NCBI GenBank assembly: GCA_963677815.1
Contig: OY782499.1
Coordinates: 1,984,001 to 2,048,000, forward strand
DNA: 64,000 nt
Source of the DNA: JAEKNW01 sp963677815
GTDB lineage: Bacteria; Cloacimonadota; Cloacimonadia; Cloacimonadales; JAFGVF01
Direction of reading: 5' to 3'
Below, piece by piece: positions 1-7,500 of this stretch. Under the pieces are notes generated by a model, which saw only the letters and a program-made list of their open reading frames with translations, searched no databases and was not told the origin of the DNA. The position numbers were made by a program, and so were the translations under genes. Within the stretch, counting starts at the first letter, position 1. Each line of letters starts with the position of its first letter.

Positions 1-1
1 T

Positions 2-475
2 TTAGCATTAATGGAAGCTAATAAGCTAATTGAAAGAGCTGCTAAAAAGAACGCAGTAGTCTTTCTTTTTAGTGATGGAGAGAATCTTGAGAAGGGTCAA
101 TCACAGATAATGGAGCAAGTTGAAAAGTTTAGAAAAAGAGGGGTTAGACTTTATTCTATCGGAGTTGGAACTCCTAAAGGTCAATTATTAAAAGATAATA
201 CTGATGTGACCTCGAGACTTAATGAAGATCTTCTAACTGAAATAGCTCAAGCTACTGAAGGTAAATATATTGGACTTAATAAAGATACTAATGCTTTACA
301 AGAATTAGAAAAGATTATCGAAGAATATGACAAAAACAGATATTCATCAAATAATCCTCTTTTCTATAAAGAACAATTCTGGTTACCTTTATCAATTGCT
401 TTAGTTCTTTTACTTGTTGAAACTTTTATTCCTTATGTTAGAAAAACTAAACTAAAACGCTATATAGAGAGTTAG
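2..475 (+). CDS. batB: BatB-like von Willebrand factor A protein, 3' part only
   Basis: The reading frame is open from base 2, so the gene begins outside the window and the ATG at 11 is internal. The visible part is the second half of a von Willebrand factor A domain (a hydrophobic strand followed by SDGEN, typical of the BatA/BatB family) and, near the end, one membrane segment (FWLPLSIALVLLLVETF). A short basic tail follows. BatA and BatB are inner-membrane proteins of the Bacteroides aerotolerance operon, where the VWA domain faces the periplasm between membrane anchors; their biochemical role is still not well defined. The stop is 2 nt before the batC start, so the genes are co-transcribed. 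BatB rather than BatA is chosen because batC follows directly; the MIDAS metal site, if present, lies upstream of the window. Confidence 0.85.
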   Translation, partial: LALMEANKLIERAAKKNAVVFLFSDGENLEKGQSQIMEQVEKFRKRGVRLYSIGVGTPKGQLLKDNTDVTSRLNEDLLTEIAQATEGKYIGLNKDTNALQELEKIIEEYDKNRYSSNNPLFYKEQFWLPLSIALVLLLVETFIPYVRKTKLKRYIES

Positions 476-477
476 TT

Positions 478-1428
478 ATGAGAAATATATTTATAATCAT
501 TCTTACTATTATAAGTGTAAATTCATTCGCTTTTGGTCTTGTTTCCAAGAATAATAAAGCTGTAGAATCCTTGAATGATACCTTATTATATAATGCTGAA
601 AATCAACTAAAAGAGGGCTTAGAAAAATCACCTAATAATCCAATATTGAATTATAATTATGGTTTAACAAAGCTGAGACAATTTGAAGAGTACAAAGACC
701 AATCTGCTTTGGAAGATGCTATAGAAGGCTTTGAAAAAGCAAAAGCTGATACAAGTAAAACTAATCTACAAGCAATTCACTATAATCAAGCTAATGCCTA
801 CTATAACTTAAAAGACTATACTAGGGCTTTACAGAATTATCAAGAGGCAGGGACTTATCTTGATTCTACAAATGTTGATTTAGATCTTATCTATAATTAT
901 GCTAATTCAATATACAAGTTTGTTGAAGAAAATACTCAGCACGATTCACTTTTAACAATGGTTGAACAGATGTATAAATCTTCTCTCAGTGGGGGGGATA
1001 ATCAACTAAAAGAGAAGGTCTTTCATAATTTAGGAAATACTGCCTTTCAACAAGAGAAATATCAAGATGCTTTAGCCTATTACATAGAAGCCTTAAAACT
1101 GAATCCTCAATCAGAGAATACTAGAATAAATTACGAAATAGCCTTGAGGAAACTTGACCAACAGAAGGGACAAAATCAGCAGCAGGATAAAAGTGAAGAG
1201 GGAAATTCTCAGCAAGAGCAAGATGAATCTACTAGCCAGGAACAAGAACAGCAGAAACAAGATGCACAAGATAAGCAAGAACAATATGATGATTTGACTC
1301 AAGAAGAAAAAGAGAAATTAGAAGCTGAAAAGAAGTTAGATGCTCTTCTGCAAGAACAATCTCGCGACGATGACAATGAAGAAAAGAAAAAGATTAGACA
1401 ACAAAGACCTACTGGTCGCTACTGGTAA
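478..1428 (+). CDS. batC: BatC-like TPR protein
   Basis: 316-residue exported protein with an N-terminal signal peptide (about residues 1-20). Several tetratricopeptide repeats follow (clear units near residues 55-75, 100-160 and 180-215, the last reading HNLGNTAFQQEKYQDAL). The final 90 residues are a low-complexity Gln/Glu/Lys-rich tail ending in GRYW. This build, TPRs plus a charged C-terminal tail, is that of BatC. TPRs mediate protein-protein contact, so a scaffold role in a periplasmic Bat complex is likely (inference). The start lies 2 nt after batB and the stop is 11 nt before batD. The antisense open frame over the Gln-rich tail is compositional and not a gene. Confidence 0.85.
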   Translation: MRNIFIIILTIISVNSFAFGLVSKNNKAVESLNDTLLYNAENQLKEGLEKSPNNPILNYNYGLTKLRQFEEYKDQSALEDAIEGFEKAKADTSKTNLQAIHYNQANAYYNLKDYTRALQNYQEAGTYLDSTNVDLDLIYNYANSIYKFVEENTQHDSLLTMVEQMYKSSLSGGDNQLKEKVFHNLGNTAFQQEKYQDALAYYIEALKLNPQSENTRINYEIALRKLDQQKGQNQQQDKSEEGNSQQEQDESTSQEQEQQKQDAQDKQEQYDDLTQEEKEKLEAEKKLDALLQEQSRDDDNEEKKKIRQQRPTGRYW

Positions 1429-1439
1429 TAGGGGAAGTA

Positions 1440-3224
1440 ATGGCAAAAACTTGTTTTAAAGATATAAGTAAAAAACTCATCTTTGTTATTTTACTTGCTT
1501 TGTTTCTCATACCTAGCTACCTACTAGCAGATGATGTTAAGGTTGCCTCTACAGTATCAGCTGACAAGATTGGTATTGAAGATGCTTTTAATTACACTAT
1601 TACAGTAGAAACTTCTAGTAATCAGCAGTTAGATGTAGATGTTAAATTTGATAATTTCCCTGCAGATTACCTACGACCAAGTGTCTCAACATCATTTTCA
1701 ACTTCATTTGTTAATGGTAGAATGTCCTCCTCTAGAACCCAATCTCATAAGTACACTGTCTATCCTAGATCAGAGGGAATACTTAAAATTCCTCAAATAA
1801 AGGTAGTCGTTAATGGTAAATCCTATACAACTCAGAGTCATTCTATTGAAGTTGTTGCTGGAAGCCTGCGTCCTAAAACCCAATCTCGAAGTAGAGCTTA
1901 CTCACCTTTTTCATCTTTCTTTGATTCTGATTTTGATGACTTCGGGGGAAATAGGGTAAGTAGTGATTCTTTCATCGAAGTTGAAGTATCTAATGATACT
2001 ATTTATGTAGGTCAGAATATCCTTGCCAAATACACCTTCTATACTAGAGATAATAGAAATAATATTAGTTATGATTTACAAGCTTTTGATGGCTATGGTT
2101 ATGATAGTTCTTCTCAGGATAAAGAGTCTTGGGAGAAAGTAAAATATAAAGGGAAGACTTACTATAGAATAGAAATAACTACATTTACTATTTCTGCTCA
2201 AAAATCAGGAATAATAACCCTTCCTTTAGTAACAGTTAATGAGAGTAGATTTCTCTCAAGTAATTCAATTAAGAGTCCTACTAAGAAAGTCTTAGTTAAT
2301 GATCTTCCCAACAAGGGTAAGGCTATAGATTTCTCTAATGCTATCGGTCATTTCACTATTCAAGCTGAATTAAATCAAAGTGTAATGTTTGAAAATCAAC
2401 AGAATCAACTTGTTGTAACTATTAAAGGTCAGGGTAATTTCTCTAAAATTTTATATCCTCAAATTCCCAAAGTTGAAGGTTTAGAGATTCTAAAACCTAA
2501 GGCAAGTCTTGATTATGATAAAGATGGTGTTGGAAAACTTGTTCTTTATTATGACATTATACCTTATGAATCAGGAAAGTTCAAAATATCACCAGTATCC
2601 TTTAATTATTTTGATGATACTGAAAAAGATTATAAAACTATATATACCGAATCATTGTTTTTAACTATTAAGAATACTAGTTCTGAACTCACCAATGATT
2701 TTAAAGATGCCTACGAAATCCTCTATAGCAAAAATAAGCCATATTTAGGAAGGATAAAATCTGAGTTCTTACTAATCAATAAACTAGTCTATTGGCTATT
2801 CTTATTTGTAATAATTATGGGAATTACCATTTATTTAATAGTTCACAGAATTCAAAACAAGAAGATGAGTAATTCTGCTTATGTAAGAAAACGACAGGCA
2901 ATTTCCTTATTAAGAACTGCTGTTGATGAATCAGAAGAACTTGTAAAGAATAATGATATAACTTTCTACACTAATGCCCAAAATAACTTGTTGAAGTTTA
3001 TCTCTATAGTAACTAAATCTTCATTGCAACTTTCTCAAGCTGAACTTATTGATGAACTCAAGAAAAGTTCTATTAATAATGTGACAGTAGATAAAATTAA
3101 ATCCTTTTTAAATTATTGTGAACAATTGAAATTTAGACCAAACTTTAAAAGCTCTGAGAATATTCAAAATGATTATCAGAAATTCACAGCTATTTATAAT
3201 GAAATAAAGAAGATGCAAGGATAG
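1440..3224 (+). CDS. batD: BatD-like oxygen tolerance protein
   Basis: 594 residues. An N-terminal hydrophobic segment (about 11-30) acts as signal peptide. A long beta-rich extracytoplasmic region follows, with the BatD-type opening 'VKVASTVSADKIGIEDAF' and a Ser-rich loop at about 140-165. One membrane helix lies near residues 450-470 and a soluble cytoplasmic tail follows it. This topology (large periplasmic part, single C-terminal anchor) is characteristic of BatD. It is placed between the TPR genes batC and batE, 3 nt before batE. Family members are linked by genetics to aerotolerance in Bacteroides and to stress in Leptospira; the molecular activity is unknown. Confidence 0.85.
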   Translation: MAKTCFKDISKKLIFVILLALFLIPSYLLADDVKVASTVSADKIGIEDAFNYTITVETSSNQQLDVDVKFDNFPADYLRPSVSTSFSTSFVNGRMSSSRTQSHKYTVYPRSEGILKIPQIKVVVNGKSYTTQSHSIEVVAGSLRPKTQSRSRAYSPFSSFFDSDFDDFGGNRVSSDSFIEVEVSNDTIYVGQNILAKYTFYTRDNRNNISYDLQAFDGYGYDSSSQDKESWEKVKYKGKTYYRIEITTFTISAQKSGIITLPLVTVNESRFLSSNSIKSPTKKVLVNDLPNKGKAIDFSNAIGHFTIQAELNQSVMFENQQNQLVVTIKGQGNFSKILYPQIPKVEGLEILKPKASLDYDKDGVGKLVLYYDIIPYESGKFKISPVSFNYFDDTEKDYKTIYTESLFLTIKNTSSELTNDFKDAYEILYSKNKPYLGRIKSEFLLINKLVYWLFLFVIIMGITIYLIVHRIQNKKMSNSAYVRKRQAISLLRTAVDESEELVKNNDITFYTNAQNNLLKFISIVTKSSLQLSQAELIDELKKSSINNVTVDKIKSFLNYCEQLKFRPNFKSSENIQNDYQKFTAIYNEIKKMQG

Positions 3225-3227
3225 ATT

Positions 3228-4040
3228 ATGTATATTAATAATTTTACTTTAAAATCAAGTTTACTGATGCTTTTTTTTATAATTTCACTAGCCTTAGTGC
3301 CTAATAGATTAAACTCAAATGAATTGAATCTTCTTTTTAATCAAGCAAATAATTTTTTACAAGAAGGTAACTATTATGATGCTATCCAGATATATAAGCA
3401 ATTAGAAGAACAATCTAATGATACTAACTTATTCTATAATATAGGTAATTGCTATGCAAAGATAAATGAAGAGGGCTATGCTGTTCTCTATTATAAAAGG
3501 GCACTTAGAATTGATAGCTCTAATAGGAAAGCTAGAACTGCTTTAGATGAAATTCAGAACAAAATTATTTCAGCTACATTGGCAGAAAGCTCCTTTACTA
3601 ATAGACTTTTATCCAGCATATACAATTGGCTAAATTTAAATACCTTAGCTCTTATTCTGATAATCTTATCTTTGACCTTAGGTATTTTTATCTATACGTT
3701 TTTATCACATACAATTGCTATATCTATCTTTGCTAAAAGATTTTATCTTACTCTGAATATTTTCCTTTTAGGACTTTTTTTGATTTTGTTTATCGGTAAA
3801 ATCTATCAGTATAACAATAATCTGCAAGCAATTATTGTAAAAGATAACACTATCATTAATAAAGAGGAAGATGGAAGAGTTTTTGCCACTAATAAGAAAC
3901 TTCAAGCAGGACTAACCCTAAAATTTATTGCTTCCATAGAAGAACTTAAGAATGGTTATTCCCTCTTAGCTCTACCTAATGGCGAATTGGTCGTTATTGC
4001 TAATGATAATTTTGAAAGGGTAATTAAGAACAACTTTTAA
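3228..4040 (+). CDS. batE: BatE-like TPR/SH3 membrane protein
   Basis: 270 residues: signal or anchor helix (about 10-28), two to three TPR motifs (about 33-110, with NIGNCYAKINEEGYAVLYYKRAL), two membrane helices (about 135-158 and 170-190) and a C-terminal SH3-like region of about 65 residues. This order is that of BatE, the last gene of the Bat operon. It begins 3 nt after batD. The operon ends here: the next 490 bases are non-coding, and a repeat element starts 23 nt after the stop. No strong rho-independent terminator was found directly after the stop, although the inverted repeat at 4063 could contribute to 3' end formation. Confidence 0.82.
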   Translation: MYINNFTLKSSLLMLFFIISLALVPNRLNSNELNLLFNQANNFLQEGNYYDAIQIYKQLEEQSNDTNLFYNIGNCYAKINEEGYAVLYYKRALRIDSSNRKARTALDEIQNKIISATLAESSFTNRLLSSIYNWLNLNTLALILIILSLTLGIFIYTFLSHTIAISIFAKRFYLTLNIFLLGLFLILFIGKIYQYNNNLQAIIVKDNTIINKEEDGRVFATNKKLQAGLTLKFIASIEELKNGYSLLALPNGELVVIANDNFERVIKNNF

Positions 4041-4062
4041 TCAATTTCTTAGATTTGTTATT

Positions 4063-4150
4063 GCTTGATTGTTACTATCTCATTATTGCATTGGAAAAGT
4101 TATGAGAGATTAACAATCAAGCTATAATCAATGCAAATTTTTGGATCTTT
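4063..4150 (+). repeat. Dispersed ~80-nt inverted-arm repeat, copy A
   Basis: The left arm GCTTGATTGTTACTATCTC (4063-4081) and the right arm at 4104-4122 pair at 17 of 19 positions around a 22-nt loop. It is followed by CAATGCAA and ATCTTT. Closely related sequences in the same orientation occur at 19667, 33176 and 44124, always between genes. The inverted arms, loop and downstream CAATG-type box are the shared parts. Function unknown: either a small mobile repeat or a structured transcript end. The motif AAGTAAAGTGGGT just downstream (4157-4169) also resembles the ends of the element at 32702-33110. Confidence 0.7.
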
Positions 4151-4203
4151 CTCTCAAGTAAAGTGGGTCTTCGAAAAATAATGAAGAATATTGAAGACGC
4201 ATC

Positions 4204-4402
4204 ATTAATACTTTCCCCGGTCTACTCGACCACCCCTCTAACTGGGAACTCGGGCATCCTGCCCGAACTAAGTGTTAATACTCTCCACCTCTAACTGGGA
4301 ACTCGGGCATCCTGCCCGAACAACATGTGTTAAAATACTCTCTCCCAGGTCTTCTCGACCACCCCTCTCAAACGCTCTTACGAGCTGAAAGGGGATTAAT
4401 CG
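4204..4402. repeat. Block of palindromic intergenic repeats (GGTC-TACTC-GACC family)
   Basis: Three related units are laid head to tail. Units 1 (4204-4268) and 2 (4274-4321) both end in the same 34-nt string, at 4235-4268 and 4288-4321, which holds the hairpin TCGGGC-ATCCT-GCCCGA. Units 1 and 3 (4334-4400) carry GGTC-N5-GACC followed by ACCCCTCT. Unit 3 also has GCTC-TTAC-GAGC and then GAAAGGGGATTAAT. Unit 3 is matched almost completely, reversed, at 53630-53697. A further hairpin, TTAATCG...CGATTAA, follows at 4396-4425. The stretch is more G+C rich than its surroundings. Together with copy A this accounts for most of the 4041-4532 gap; no gene is seen in it. Confidence 0.75.
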
Positions 4403-4477
4403 GTCGCGGGATTCCAGCTTGCGATTAAGCACTTGTCACAGATAATCTCCATATCCTACAAAAAGAACTTAAAGTTC

Positions 4478-4509
4478 TTGACATATTGTAAAGATATTAT
4501 ATTTATTAT
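4478..4509 (+). promoter_or_regulatory. Possible promoter of the alpha-2-macroglobulin operon
   Basis: TTGACA at 4478-4483 is a perfect -35 box. The -10 region is AT-rich but ambiguous: TTTATT has an 18-nt spacer and TATTAT at 4504-4509 a 20-nt spacer. The ribosome site TTGGAGGAG at about 4523-4531 sits just before the ATG at 4533. Confidence 0.35.
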
Positions 4510-4532
4510 GAAAAATCACTCTTGGAGGAGTT

Positions 4533-7500
4533 ATGGATAAATTTAAGCGAATATTGATTGTTCTTTCAATGATTTTGCTTCTTGTAGCCTGTACAAAAAA
4601 AGAAAAGGAAGAGATTAAACAACTTAAATCAGATAAACAAGTTGACCAAACAGACAATGATTTTAATAGTCTTGTTACATCAGATGCAAGAACACAAGGT
4701 CTGTCAGCGATACAATCTATCGGAAGTAGGATATCTATGGAAAGAGCTGCTGACAGCTTTGATGACCTTTCTTCTAGCAATACATCTGACATTCAATCAA
4801 TAGTTTATACAAAAGTTAATACTTGGAATAATGAAAAAGATTATTATGAAATAGCTTTTAATCGTCCTTTAGCAAACAATATCTCGGAAAGGGACTTACT
4901 TAAACATATAATAATAACACCTCAATTAGAAGGTGAATTTAAAAAGATTGATGATGAGATTATCAGATTTTATCCTAAAAAAAGATTTTCTGCTGAAACA
5001 GAATATAAATTTAAATTAGAACAAAAAGCTCTATTCTCTAATGATATGCCACAAGTTGAGTTATCCTTCTATAATGATTCTCCAAGGATATATTTAAGAG
5101 ATGTTAATCTTTTTACTACTGAAGATAATAAACACTATTTGACTTTTGTGCTAGAGCATTATAATGGAAGATATTTGGACAGTGATTATCAAAATGGTCT
5201 TAATATTAGACTAGGAAGTGAATCAATTGATATTGATAAGATAGAATATGAAAACTCAGGTAGAATGCTTATTACAAGTAATAAATTTCAAGCATCTGAG
5301 TCTTCTAGCTTTAGAATTTATCCAAAAAATAAAGTATTCAATCAGCGTAGCGAAAAGCAATTATATTACTCAAACTCAATTTCAGAGATGCTAGAATTTA
5401 ATCTAAATAATATTGATCCAATCACTGATAAACAGGGTAAAGCAAGAATTGAATTGACTTTTTCAAAAAATCTTAATCACAAGCAATCTTTAGCTGGCTT
5501 TATCTCAATCGATGGTCAAGATGTAGATAATTCAGATATCTCACATTACTTGGATAAGGTTATCATTACAGGTGACTTCTCATTAGGAAGAGAATATTTT
5601 GTCGAAATTAAATCTGGTATTAGAGCATTTGATAATTCTAAAATGACTGCTGATATTAGTAAAACGATTAAGACTTATAACCGAGATAGATTAATAGAGT
5701 TTGTAGATAAGGGAAGCTTCTTGTCCTCAAATGATAACAATTCAATAAATATCAAGGTAATCAACTATCCAGCTTTCGATTATGAACTATGGTCAGTCCA
5801 GGTGGAAAATGTAGCTGAAATGATTCATAATCTTAATCTTTTGGAATATAGTGGTAGTGATGGTTCAAATTATTACAGAAATGATAACTTGAATTGGTAT
5901 GGACATCTAATTAAGAGTGATAAGATTAAGACAGAGGTTGAAACTGATAAAGAAAGTTACATAAAACTTAACCTAGATGATGTTATTGAAGATGACCCTC
6001 AAAAGATTTATATATTGAATCTTACTGGTGCAACTTCAAGCAAAGATGAATTGAATCTCCCTAGAAATTACAGGTATTATTATCGTAACAAGAAAGAATC
6101 TCGTGTATTAATATCAACTGATTATGCTATCTCAGCTAAAGCTTTCAATAATGCTGTGGCTATAAATATAATCGATGTTTTGAATAAAGAACCTATCAGT
6201 CGTGTAAATGTTGAACTAAGGGCATACAACAACACTCTCTTAGCTGAAGGTTCTACAAATCGTAAAGGCTTCCTATTGCTAGATGATTTAGCTACTAGTC
6301 TTGCAGGAAAAGATTTCTTTATTATTGCTGAAAAATCTGATAAACTAGGATTCCTTTCTAGCCAATCAATGGAAATCGATAATTCAAAATTCAAAATTGA
6401 AAACAATTATTCTAGTACTGAATATAAACTCGAAGCATTCGTAGATAGAGATGTTTATAGGCCTGGTGAGGAAGTTAATCTTATTGTAATGGCTAGAGAT
6501 AATGATAATGAAATTATTAAAGAAGATTTGCCTCTTTTGGTGACAGTCTATGATGGACAAGGAAGTAAACTAACAAGTGAGAAGATAAAAGACTTTGACC
6601 AAGGTTTCGCAAGCTATAAATATTTAACACAAGGAAGCAGTAAGACAGGCTCATGGAGAATGGAAATTGAATATGCTTCTATAATTAAAAGTGTCTATTT
6701 CAATCTTGAGACTTTTGTTCCTGAAAGATTTAATACTCGTTTGAAAGCAGATAAAGAGTTTTATCAAGCTGATGATACTAGTATGGATCTACTTATCGAA
6801 AACAATTATCTTTTCGGGCAAGCTCTTACTGACGCTAAATGTGAACTTAGTTTATCATTTAGATCAGATTATGGCTTTGCTAATGAGTCATTCTCAGACT
6901 ATAGTTTTCTTGATGATTACAACTATGTAGATTATTCCAAGTATGACAAAAATATGATTTTAATGCCAAATGAGGACGGTGAAATACAAGTTCAGCTAGA
7001 TCTGATTAATAAAGAAAATATTAATCATCCTTATTTTATTCAGTTAAACGCTAAGGTTACCGAGAAGGGGGGCAGACCCATTGAGCGTGAACTCCTTTTA
7101 CCTGTTTCTCCTTTAGATAAATATATTGGTCTATCTAATAATAGATATCTAAAAGCTAAGAATAATGAATTTAAAGTTCCTCTTGTTGTTGTTGATAGCA
7201 AAGGAGAAAAAATAGCCGATGGTTGCCAAGTTGATTATGTTGTTTATGCTAAGAGAGGTTCCTGGTGGTGGGATTATGATAACATTGACCAAGCATCTTT
7301 CAAGAGTTCTGAATCTACAGTAGTGGTTAAGCAAGGGACATTATCAATAGGACCTGATAAGTATATTGATTTTACTCCTAAATCATCAGATTTTCATGTT
7401 TTCATGATAGAAGCTAAAATCAAAGGTCAAGACAATTATGAAATCAATAGGAAATATTATAACTCATATTGGGGGGATAATAGCGAGATAAGCCAAGATA

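Noticed and set aside
1111..1302. Antisense open frame over the batC tail
   Set aside because: Produced by the Gln/Glu-rich codons on the other strand; Leu/Phe-rich low-complexity translation.
4204..4402. CRISPR array
   Set aside because: Units differ in length and content, spacers are not uniform and no cas gene is in the window; better explained as a palindromic repeat cluster.
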